A stretch of 6,164 nt of DNA, from contig DOZO01000001.1 of assembly GCA_003517965.1 (NCBI GenBank), forward strand, positions 1 through 6,164. Direction: 5' to 3'. The notes below the pieces were generated by a model. It worked only from the letters and a program-made list of their open reading frames with translations, did not search any database and had not been told where the DNA came from. The DNA comes from Desulfobulbaceae bacterium. Lineage in GTDB: Bacteria; Desulfobacterota; Desulfobulbia; Desulfobulbales; Desulfurivibrionaceae. Shown here piece after piece: positions 1 through 4,269 of this stretch (positions within the stretch are counted from its first letter, which is position 1; each line of letters opens with the position of its first letter). Both the position numbers and the translations under genes were made by a program.

Positions 1-87
1 TTCAACGCCTTCACGGTCAAGCTCAGCAGGCGGGTGAAGTTCGACTACAGGCCACCGCGTGTTCTTGAAACAGAGAAATCTGGCTGA
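1..87 (+). CDS. 3' end of an unrecognised gene (partial, left copy of a duplicated coding end)
   Basis: Twenty-eight codons followed by TGA, entering from the left edge. The encoded tail begins FNAFTVKLSRRV and ends PPRVLETEKSG. I do not recognise the family. It is treated as coding because a second copy at 1855-1941 is alignable without gaps: by eye 9 of 87 bases differ, 4 of the changed codons are synonymous, and the reading frame and stop are kept. The tail is basic (KLSRRVKFDYRPPR). If the right-hand copy shows the full gene, only about ten codons lie outside the window and the product is a 38-residue protein. Alternatively it is the C-terminus of a larger protein, for example one belonging to a mobile element. 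It is followed by a 12-nt tandem repeat and a strong stem-loop. Confidence 0.5.
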   Translation, partial: FNAFTVKLSRRVKFDYRPPRVLETEKSG

Positions 88-93
88 GATAAA

Positions 94-117
94 GGTTGGA
101 TAAAAGGTTGGATAAAA
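94..117 (+). repeat. Two tandem copies of a 12-nt unit
   Basis: The unit GGTTGGATAAAA occurs twice in a row directly between the coding stop and the stem-loop. The right-hand block has a related but imperfect pair (GGTTGGATATA then GGGTTGGATAAAA, about 1948-1971). Keeping this motif at the same place in both copies argues that it belongs to the duplicated block. Its role is unknown; it could be a recombinase arm-type site or part of the transcript end. Confidence 0.6.
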
Positions 118-147
118 GGGTTTACAGGAGACATCCTGTAAACCCTT
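116..147 (-). terminator. Stem-loop, probable terminator of the Phd/VapC transcript
   Basis: A perfect 14-bp stem (AAGGGTTTACAGGA paired with TCCTGTAAACCCTT) encloses a GACA/TGTC tetraloop. Read on the minus strand it is followed by a short T stretch (CCCTTTTATCC), as expected for an intrinsic terminator about 85 nt past the vapC stop. On the plus strand GATTTTCTT follows, so it could also stop the gene ending at 87. It occupies the same place as the hairpin at 1975-2006 but has a different stem sequence. Confidence 0.65.
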
Positions 148-155
148 GATTTTCT

Positions 156-181
156 TGGTGACACCTATGGAACTCGAACCA
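156..181 (-). pseudogene. tRNA 3'-end fragment (possible attachment-site remnant)
   Basis: Read on the minus strand, this 26-nt stretch has GGTTCGAGTTCC (T-arm-like), then AGGTGTC, then ACCA, which is the layout of a tRNA 3' end with encoded CCA. It sits where the complete tRNA-Arg sits in the right-hand block. The sequence 5' of it (poly-A/T and vapC downstream DNA) cannot fold into the rest of a tRNA, so only the 3' end is present. The T-stem closes only imperfectly (ATGG/CCAT around an 8-nt loop). Such fragments are typical of the far end of elements integrated into tRNA genes, but that reading is inference. Confidence 0.45.
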
Positions 182-230
182 TTTTTTTACGGGTATTGGA
201 GTCAACTCACGAAACGGGAAAAACCGTACG

Positions 231-668
231 CTAAGCGTTTTGATCCTCGGGACTGCTCCAGGGGTTGATGAGCAAAACGCCGGTTGACTCAAAGTCGACC
301 ACATTGCGCGTTACGACGGTCAGACCGTGTACAAGTGCCGTTGCAGCTATAAGCCCGTCACGCACAGGACGAGGGTCTGGCACATGGAGTCGTGCGCTAC
401 GAAGTGCAACAGCAGTATCGACGGACAGGATACGACCCGTGAAAGCAGGTAAGACGTGATCGTTCAGCCACACGCGAAATACCGCACCCTGCGATGGATC
501 GCGGCGTTCGGCCAGCAACACACCGATTTCCAACTCTTGGATGGTAATTACTGACAGATACAAATCGGCGGCATCTATGCTGTCGGCCCAGGCCGCAACA
601 TGCCCATCTGCTTTGCCGAGACGGATTTTCCGCAACTCGGACACAACATTGGTGTCAAGTAAGTACAT
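231..668 (-). CDS. vapC: VapC-family PIN-domain ribonuclease toxin
   Basis: A 145-residue protein, the usual size for VapC. It belongs to the PIN-domain, Mg-dependent RNase toxins of type II toxin-antitoxin systems, which cleave RNA (often tRNA or rRNA) in the cytoplasm when the antitoxin is lost. The acidic metal-binding set is visible: D5 in MYLLDTNVVSEL, E45 in TIQELEIG, D104 in RDGLIAATA and D125 in TRNVVDFE, so the active site looks intact. The ATG at 668 overlaps the antitoxin stop by one base (TGATG). There is no strong ribosome site of its own, which implies translational coupling to the antitoxin. A stem-loop at 116-147 lies downstream. The RNA target cannot be told from the sequence. 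Family assignment is secure. Confidence 0.92.
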   Translation of the reverse strand: MYLLDTNVVSELRKIRLGKADGHVAAWADSIDAADLYLSVITIQELEIGVLLAERRDPSQGAVFRVWLNDHVLPAFTGRILSVDTAVALRSARLHVPDPRPVRDGLIAATALVHGLTVVTRNVVDFESTGVLLINPWSSPEDQNA

Positions 669-922
669 CAGGAGAGATCCGCTGATTGTGCGAGGTCGCG
701 CAATTGTGGTATCTCAAATTCAATGTCCTCGAGGCCGGGCATCGCCAGTAGATCGGCGATCTTAGTATGCTCGCCAGTGATCTTCTTGTATTCGGCAAAT
801 GTCAGTAGCACATGCGCCGGACGACCACGATCTGTGATGAATACCGGGCCAGACATTGCCGCTTTTTTTGCCCTGCTGGCGTCCTGGTTAAACTGGCGGC
901 TTGAAAGGGTCGTGATGGTCAT
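668..922 (-). CDS. Phd/YefM-family antitoxin paired with VapC
   Basis: An 84-residue protein. The N-terminal half (TLSSRQFNQDASRAKKAA, then GPVFITDRGRPAHVLLTFAEY, residues about 5-45) matches the Phd/YefM fold, which dimerises and binds operator DNA. The acidic C-terminal tail (GLEDIEFEIP, about residues 63-72) is the kind of flexible segment that wraps and inhibits the toxin. A good ribosome-binding site (GAGGTG, 7 nt upstream of the ATG) supports the start at 922. The stop overlaps the vapC start, giving the standard antitoxin-first order. It probably represses its own promoter in the AT-rich gap at 923-1072. A Phd-type antitoxin with a PIN toxin is a known mix-and-match pairing. Start and family are well supported. 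Confidence 0.9.
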   Translation of the reverse strand: MTITTLSSRQFNQDASRAKKAAMSGPVFITDRGRPAHVLLTFAEYKKITGEHTKIADLLAMPGLEDIEFEIPQLRDLAQSADLS

Positions 923-948
923 AGCAGCACCTCATTTTTGAAAATAAT

Positions 949-966
949 AACTTATGTAGATATGTT
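949..966. promoter_or_regulatory. Possible operator of the Phd/VapC module
   Basis: An imperfect palindrome, AACTTA-N6-TATGTT (one mismatch between the 6-bp arms), lies 27-44 nt upstream of the antitoxin start in AT-rich DNA where its promoter must lie. Phd-type antitoxins autoregulate through short palindromes, so this is a reasonable candidate. In AT-rich sequence such a match could arise by chance. Confidence 0.3.
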
Positions 967-1025
967 ACCACAAAGATGTTTACGATGCAATCAAAAGCCA
1001 TTTAAAAAACCACCCATTGAACACT

Positions 1026-1049
1026 GTAAAGCGTCACTTGACACTTTAC
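1026..1049. promoter_or_regulatory. Near-perfect 24-bp palindrome, probable higBA operator
   Basis: The left arm GTAAAGCGTCA (1026-1036) and right arm TGACACTTTAC (1039-1049) match as inverted repeats at 10 of 11 positions around a 2-bp centre. The right arm contains the -35 hexamer TTGACA (1038-1043) of the higBA promoter. A repressor bound here would block RNA polymerase. HigA-type antitoxins autoregulate at such palindromes, so HigA is the likely ligand. Confidence 0.7.
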
Positions 1050-1067
1050 TCCCCTCCATGCTATTGT
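1038..1067 (+). promoter_or_regulatory. Promoter of higBA
   Basis: A perfect TTGACA (1038-1043) is followed after 18 bp by TATTGT (1062-1067), a 4/6 match to the -10 consensus. Transcription would be expected to start at about 1074, right at the HigB ATG (1073). That would make a nearly leaderless mRNA; see the higB entry. Confidence 0.5.
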
Positions 1068-1072
1068 GGCTT

Positions 1073-1363
1073 ATGAAAATCAGAAACGTCTTACACAAGG
1101 GCCTTTTCCGTTTCATTGAGGATGATGATTCCAGCGGTATTCAGCCTGCTATTGCTCCCAAGCTTCGGCTGATTATTTCTTTTCTCCAAGACATGGAGCA
1201 AGAGAGCGAGCTTAGGTCAATTTCCAGCTGGCGATCGCATCAACTCACCGGAGATCGTAAAGGCACATGGAGCCTTTCTGTTACAAAAAATTGGCGGCTT
1301 ACGTTCAAGATCAATCAGTCAGCCATCGAGATTATAGACCTGGATTATGAAGACTATCATTAA
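1073..1363 (+). CDS. higB: HigB/RelE-type toxin (plasmid maintenance killer family)
   Basis: The 96-residue protein from the ATG at 1073 has the size and layout of HigB toxins (RelE-like mRNA interferase fold, cleaving mRNA on the ribosome). Recognisable segments are IAPKLRLIISFLQDM (about 27-41), SWRSHQLTGDRKGTWSLSV (about 52-70), NWRLTFK (about 73-79) and the C-terminal DLDYEDYH; the GDR-G-WS-V-NWRL-F-YEDYH series is the family signature. The frame is open back to an ATG at 938, but the extra 45 residues look unrelated to the family, cross the operator, and contain the -35 box. A start at 1058 is also possible. No clear Shine-Dalgarno precedes 1073. The toxin-first order with HigA behind is the usual higBA arrangement. 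Confidence 0.87.
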   Translation: MKIRNVLHKGLFRFIEDDDSSGIQPAIAPKLRLIISFLQDMEQESELRSISSWRSHQLTGDRKGTWSLSVTKNWRLTFKINQSAIEIIDLDYEDYH

Positions 1364-1373
1364 GGAGATGGCC

Positions 1374-1706
1374 ATGGGCACCATGCAAGGCGTCAGAATG
1401 AAGAACCCCGCGCATCCCGGTGGATTTGTAAGAAGCGAGATTATCGAACCTCTTGGCCTGACTGTTACTGGCGCGGCTCATGCCCTTGGGGTAACCCGTG
1501 CGGCTTTGTCTGCTCTGCTTAACGAGCATGCCCGTCTTTCTCCGGAAATGGCTTTGCGTATTGAAAAGGCTTTCGGTGTTTCAATGGACACGCTGATGCG
1601 CATGCAAAATAGTTTTGATATTGCCCAGGCCCGCAAGCGTGAGGGGGATATTATAGTTCGTCAATATATTTCCCCCCCGGAGTCTTCCTCTGTGATCCAG
1701 AAGTAA
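1374..1706 (+). CDS. higA: HigA-type antitoxin (XRE helix-turn-helix)
   Basis: A 110-residue protein with an XRE-family helix-turn-helix (about residues 28-75: LTVTGAAHALGVTRAALSALL, LSPEMALRIEKAFGVS). The N-terminal NPAHPGGFVRSEIIEPLGL is typical of HigA antitoxins. The antitoxin neutralises HigB and represses the shared promoter. The ATG at 1374 was chosen because AGGAG at 1363-1367 stands 6 nt upstream; the ATG at 1368 directly abuts that site and the ATG at 1347 lies inside higB. The ribosome site overlaps the higB stop (TAA 1361-1363), so the genes are translated in close succession. The last residues (about 98-110, ISPPESSSVIQK) extend slightly past the common family length, and the coding end lies close to the junction with the duplicated block. 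Confidence 0.9.
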   Translation: MGTMQGVRMKNPAHPGGFVRSEIIEPLGLTVTGAAHALGVTRAALSALLNEHARLSPEMALRIEKAFGVSMDTLMRMQNSFDIAQARKREGDIIVRQYISPPESSSVIQK

Positions 1707-1825
1707 GCATCACATCCACCGAATCACGCTGCGGCGGTTGGTTCATGATCTGCCCAGCGGAGGTCGAGTTTATTTTTGCAGCGGGGATAGTTGACGCCTC
1801 CCCAAAATGGAAGGGGGGAAACTGA
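1707..1825 (+). pseudogene. Possible truncated 3' end of an upstream gene in the right-hand block
   Basis: No complete gene is visible here. One frame (TGA stop at 1823-1825) stays open through the stretch and reads ...SRCGGWFMICPAEVEF, then IFAAGIVDASPKWKGGN. Its stop overlaps the next ATG as TGATG, the way adjacent genes of one operon often do. The frame has no good start before 1745 and runs back into higA. It could therefore be the 3' remainder of a gene cut off when the toxin-antitoxin DNA arrived, or chance. A second frame (1696-1794) is also open. I recognise neither. Confidence 0.25.
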
Positions 1826-1941
1826 TGGCCGAAGGACACGACATTCTGGAGCGATTCAACACCTGCACGGCCAAGCTCAGCAGGCGGCTGAAGTTCGACT
1901 ACAAGCCGCCGCGTGTACTTGAGACAGAGAAATCCGGCTGA
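1825..1941 (+). CDS. Unrecognised 38-residue small protein, or remnant C-terminus (right copy)
   Basis: A complete small ORF: MAEGHDILERFN, then TCTAKLSRRLKFDYKPPR, then VLETEKSG and TGA. A purine-rich ribosome site (AAGGGGGG, 1811-1818) stands 6 nt before the ATG, and the ATG overlaps an upstream stop (TGATG). The last 28 codons recur at 1-87 with about 90% base identity; there are five amino-acid changes, three or four of them conservative, and four synonymous codon changes. That pattern suggests selection on the protein. The product would be small, soluble and basic in its middle, with no signal peptide or membrane segment. It may be a true small protein of an integrated element, or the end of a longer gene whose front is lost. 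No function can be assigned. Confidence 0.45.
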   Translation: MAEGHDILERFNTCTAKLSRRLKFDYKPPRVLETEKSG

Positions 1942-2040
1942 CCCCAAGGTTGGATATAGGGTTGGATAAAAGAAAATGGGTTACAGGAAATATCACGTAA
2001 CCCATTGATTTTATTGGTGCGCCCGGAGGGATTCGAACCC
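1855..2040 (+). repeat. Right copy of the duplicated block
   Basis: Direct, diverged copy of 1-181: same coding end, GGTTGGATA motifs (about 1948-1971), a stem-loop at the same spacing, and a tRNA 3' end on the minus strand. The stop-to-CCA distance is 73 nt here and 68 nt in the left copy. Here the tRNA is complete. Confidence 0.7.
1975..2006 (-). terminator. Intrinsic terminator of tRNA-Arg
   Basis: A perfect 10-bp stem (AATGGGTTAC paired with GTAACCCATT) surrounds a 12-nt loop. On the minus strand it is followed by a T-rich tract (CCCATTTTCTTTTATCC). It begins 8 nt after the CCA end of the tRNA, so it most likely ends the tRNA transcript and anything reading through from upstream. Confidence 0.7.
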
Positions 2041-2091
2041 CCGACTCCCGGCTTCGAAGGCCGATGCTCTATCCAGCTGAGCTACAGGCGC
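2015..2091 (-). tRNA. tRNA-Arg (anticodon TCG)
   Basis: Read on the minus strand the sequence folds as a standard tRNA. The acceptor stem GCGCCTG pairs with CGGGCGC (one T-G pair). The D-stem is GCTC/GAGC. The anticodon stem TCGGC/GCCGG holds the loop CTTCGAA, giving anticodon TCG (reads CGA and related Arg codons). The T-arm GGGGG-TTCGAAT-CCCTC follows, and then discriminator A and an encoded CCA (2017-2015). The 5' end lies only 3 nt from the palindromic repeat at 2095. No convincing -35/-10 pair stands immediately upstream, so it may depend on read-through from bioA. It ends at the hairpin at 1975-2006. Confidence 0.95.
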
Positions 2092-2094
2092 ATA

Positions 2095-2230
2095 GTAAGC
2101 GATCACAAGGTAAGCCCAGAAACAAGCGGCCTCAGGGTGTTGCAGGTTGTGGCAAGCGGGACGGCGATGCGTACTTCAGTACATGAGCCGGCCCGATCGC
2201 CGCAAGATGCGGTGCCCTGTGATCGCTTAC
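2095..2230. repeat. 136-bp palindromic MITE-like / structured intergenic repeat
   Basis: Perfect 13-bp terminal inverted repeats GTAAGCGATCACA (2095-2107) and TGTGATCGCTTAC (2218-2230) enclose a sequence rich in nested hairpins: CGGCGAT/ATCGCCG (2162-2168 with 2196-2202), GTACT-TC-AGTAC (2171-2182) and CCGCA-AGA-TGCGG (2200-2212). There is no coding capacity worth naming; the open frames crossing it also run through the tRNA or bioA and are spurious. It fills the whole gap between tRNA-Arg and bioA. A diverged relative of its right-hand part starts at 6100. It resembles non-autonomous palindromic elements (MITE, REP or ERIC types) in layout. I see no clear target-site duplication. Confidence 0.75.
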
Positions 2231-2242
2231 AAAAAAGCCAGC

Positions 2243-3595
2243 CTACCAGCCCGCAATATTTTGCGGATCGGCAAGCACCTGCCAGGCCCGTTCCGTAATC
2301 TCGTCTATCTCGACCAAAGTCACGGAAAGCGGCAACCAGAGATAAATCACATTGCCGATGGGCCGCAGTAACAACCCCCGCTCAAGCCCGGCCAGATAGA
2401 TCGGCCAGCCAACCCGTTCATTAGAATCATAGGCCGCCTTGGTCTCTCTATCCTTCACCAGCTCCATGGCACTGATCAAACCAAGCTGCCTGAGATCTCC
2501 GACCCAGGGCAGGTCAGCAAAGCGGCGCATTCGTGCCTGAAGATGGCTGATCTTGGCCGGTAGCCCGGCCAGAGTCTGCTCTTCGCTAAAAACCTGCAAC
2601 GAGCCAAGGGCCGCCGCCGCCGCCAAGGGGTTGCCGCTGAAGGTATGACCGTGGAAAAAGGTTTTTCCCGCAGCATAATCAGCATAAAAGGCCTGAAAAA
2701 TCTCCTCACTGGTCAACGTTGCAGCCATGGGCAACATACCAGCAGTCAGTCCTTTTGACAAACAAAGAAAATCAGGGGCAACCCCGGCCTGTTCCAAGGC
2801 AAACATGGTGCCGGTACGGCCAAAGCCGGTGGCTACCTCATCAAAAATCAGGTGCACCCCGTATTCCTTAAGCAAGGCCGCCAGCTTTTGCAGATACTTG
2901 ACAGGGTAAACGATCATGCCCCCGGCTGCCTGGATCAGTGGTTCGATAATCAGGGCGGCAATCTGCGTGCCTTGCTCGCTCAGGAGCTTCACCAACGGTT
3001 GCAGACACTGGCAATCACAGGTCTCTTGCTTTAAGCCAACCGGGCATCGGTAACAGTAAGGAGATGGCAGACGATGAGAAGGAAAAAGCAATCGAGCAAA
3101 GGGGCCATGAAATTCCGGCACCCCGCCCAGGCTCATGGTGCCGATAGTGTCGCCATGGTAGCCACGCTCTATCCCCACCAGCTGGCAGCGGTCTGACTGA
3201 CCCACCTGCCGCCAGTACTGAAGCGACATCTTGATCGCGATCTCACAGGCCGTGGAGCCATTGTCAGAATAAAACACCCGGGCAAGCTCGGGCGGCGCAA
3301 GGCGCACCAGCTGTTCCGCCAGGAGAATAGCCCCCTCATGACTGGTGCCGGCCAGCAGCACCTGATCAAGCCGCGCCAGTTGCGCGCCAATCTTCGCGGT
3401 TATGGTTGGATGGCCATGCCCATGAACAATGCACCACCAGGAAGAAATGGTATCAAAATAGCGTTTCCCCTGCGGGTCGAACAGGCAAATGCCCTCCGCC
3501 CTGTCAATAAAGAGCAGGTCACGCTGGGCATAATCCTGCATCTGGGTATAGGGATGCCAGAGAAACCGTTTATCTTTCTCCTGCAAGGAGGGCAT
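2243..3595 (-). CDS. bioA: Adenosylmethionine-8-amino-7-oxononanoate aminotransferase (BioA)
   Basis: A 450-residue class III, PLP-dependent aminotransferase that converts KAPA to DAPA in biotin synthesis, using S-adenosylmethionine as amino donor. Family landmarks: HPYTQM (14-19), SSWWCIVHGHGHP (51-63), SDNGSTACEIAIKMSLQYW (110-128), GYHGDT (145-150), FDEVATGFGRTG (251-262) with the PLP-ring aspartate D252, LSKGLTAGMLPM with the Schiff-base lysine K281, and HGHTFSGNPLAAAAAL (315-330). The length is slightly above the ~430 of E. coli BioA. An insertion at about 181-197 carries five cysteines (YCYRCP...CDCQC). The start at 3595 lies 5 nt after the hpt stop with no strong ribosome site, which suggests translational coupling. 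No other bio gene is in the window. Confidence 0.95.
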   Translation of the reverse strand: MPSLQEKDKRFLWHPYTQMQDYAQRDLLFIDRAEGICLFDPQGKRYFDTISSWWCIVHGHGHPTITAKIGAQLARLDQVLLAGTSHEGAILLAEQLVRLAPPELARVFYSDNGSTACEIAIKMSLQYWRQVGQSDRCQLVGIERGYHGDTIGTMSLGGVPEFHGPFARLLFPSHRLPSPYCYRCPVGLKQETCDCQCLQPLVKLLSEQGTQIAALIIEPLIQAAGGMIVYPVKYLQKLAALLKEYGVHLIFDEVATGFGRTGTMFALEQAGVAPDFLCLSKGLTAGMLPMAATLTSEEIFQAFYADYAAGKTFFHGHTFSGNPLAAAAALGSLQVFSEEQTLAGLPAKISHLQARMRRFADLPWVGDLRQLGLISAMELVKDRETKAAYDSNERVGWPIYLAGLERGLLLRPIGNVIYLWLPLSVTLVEIDEITERAWQVLADPQNIAGW

Positions 3596-3600
3596 TTGAT

Positions 3601-4125
3601 TCAGCCGCCGCTGACAATATTGTAGATGGCAGGATAATGGCGATGCTGCTGGGCATGGTCAAGGCCGTAGCCGACCAGAAAGCCCTCTGCCACCACAAAT
3701 CCGACATAATCAACCTCCACCTCCACCTCACGCCGCTCTCGCTTGTCGATCAAAGTGCAGATCTTTACGGATGCCACCTTCCTTGCCGCCAAAAGCTCTT
3801 TTAAGCGAACAAGGGTGCGGCCAGTATCGACAATATCCTCCACCAACAAAATATCCTTACCGGTCAGATCGAGCTCTGTGTCTTTCGTGCATTGGATGAT
3901 GCCGGAGGAACAGGTGCCGGAGCCATAACTCGCCACCCGGATAAAGTCTATCTCGATAGGCAGCTCGATTTCCCGAACCAGATCAGCAAGAAAAATAAAG
4001 GCCCCATTCAAAATGCCGATCATAACCAAAGGACGGCCGGAATAATCCCGGGTAATGGCCTGGCCAAGCTCCTTGACCCTCCTGGCGATATCGGCTCTGG
4101 AAACAATCTCTTTCTTCACAATCAT
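3601..4125 (-). CDS. hpt: Hypoxanthine (guanine) phosphoribosyltransferase
   Basis: A 174-residue purine-salvage enzyme that joins hypoxanthine or guanine to PRPP. It shows the PRPP-binding motif LLVEDIVDTGRTL (93-105) with the acidic pair E96/D97 and the likely catalytic D100. It also has the flexible-loop motif SYGSGTCSSG (66-75) and the purine-binding C-terminal region VGFVVAEGFLVGYGLDHAQ (141-159). The ATG at 4125 has an excellent ribosome site (AAGGAGG, 5-7 nt upstream); the frame is open to 4209 but the extra 28 codons have no ribosome site and do not resemble the family. Two positions often basic or acidic in relatives differ here: N40 in ILNGAF (K or R in many) and G148 in AEGF (K in human, E in E. 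coli). It is the first gene of a likely hpt-bioA operon. Confidence 0.93.
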   Translation of the reverse strand: MIVKKEIVSRADIARRVKELGQAITRDYSGRPLVMIGILNGAFIFLADLVREIELPIEIDFIRVASYGSGTCSSGIIQCTKDTELDLTGKDILLVEDIVDTGRTLVRLKELLAARKVASVKICTLIDKRERREVEVEVDYVGFVVAEGFLVGYGLDHAQQHRHYPAIYNIVSGG

Positions 4126-4222
4126 CTGCCCCTCCTTCTGCCTCCGTAACAGCTCCGTGAAAGCCGTTGTCCAGAAATAACCTCGACTTGAAGCTGACAT
4201 GCGCGGCATAATGGTCTGTAAT

Positions 4223-4251
4223 TGAACAAATTAAAAAGCATAATTTGTTCA
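4223..4251. promoter_or_regulatory. Inverted repeat in the hpt/rubredoxin divergent region
   Basis: Perfect 11-bp arms TGAACAAATTA (4223-4233) and TAATTTGTTCA (4241-4251) lie around a 7-nt spacer. It is too AT-rich and lacks the T tract of a terminator in either direction. It stands about 100 nt upstream of hpt and just upstream of the rubredoxin promoter, so an operator for one or both genes is the natural reading. The regulator is unknown. Confidence 0.5.
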
Positions 4252-4269
4252 TTAACAAACCTAAAAACA

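Larger units (their letters stand above)
1..181 (+). repeat. Left copy of a ~180-bp duplicated block (coding end, hairpin, tRNA 3' end)
   Basis: This block is repeated, diverged, in direct orientation at about 1855-2040. The order is the same in both: the 28-codon coding end, a GGTTGGATA-type repeat, a GGGTT..AACCC stem-loop, TTGATTTT, then TTGGTG and a tRNA 3' end in reverse complement. Similarity is about 90% over the first 87 bases and patchy after that, mainly the hairpin and tRNA positions. The two copies bracket the toxin-antitoxin genes. They could be traces of recombination at tRNA ends, or two related elements each sitting next to a tRNA. Confidence 0.7.

Noticed and set aside
94..117. 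Tandem GGTTGGATAAAA units as a start of a CRISPR array
   Set aside because: There are only two abutting 12-nt units with no spacers and no cas genes; no CRISPR array is visible anywhere in the window.
938..1072. 45-codon N-terminal extension of HigB
   Set aside because: It crosses the operator palindrome and -35 box and lacks HigB-like sequence; the family start matches 1073.
1696..1794. Alternative open frame (RITLRRLVHDLPSGGRVYF) upstream of the 38-codon ORF, suggesting one longer gene broken by a TGA at 1792
   Set aside because: Without a left-hand counterpart in the window neither frame can be preferred; the TGATG coupling and the ribosome site favour a start at 1825.
1651..1947. 98-codon minus-strand open frame across the end of higA and the right-hand block
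   Set aside because: It is antisense to higA and to the conserved small ORF, has no ribosome site or recognisable motif, and conservation between block copies follows the plus-strand frame.
2251..2266. CCGCAA/TTGCGG stem-loop near the bioA end as a terminator
   Set aside because: It lies inside the bioA coding region and the T run comes about 15-20 nt after the stem, so it does not have terminator geometry; read-through toward the tRNA seems more likely.
2005..2371. Plus-strand open frames across tRNA-Arg, the palindromic repeat and the bioA end
   Set aside because: They read through the antisense of a tRNA and a structured repeat; the translation (for example PEGFEPPTPGFEG) is the usual artefact of a reversed tRNA gene.
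4126..4209. 28-codon N-terminal extension of Hpt
   Set aside because: The strong AAGGAGG site sits just before the ATG at 4125 and the extension has no family similarity.
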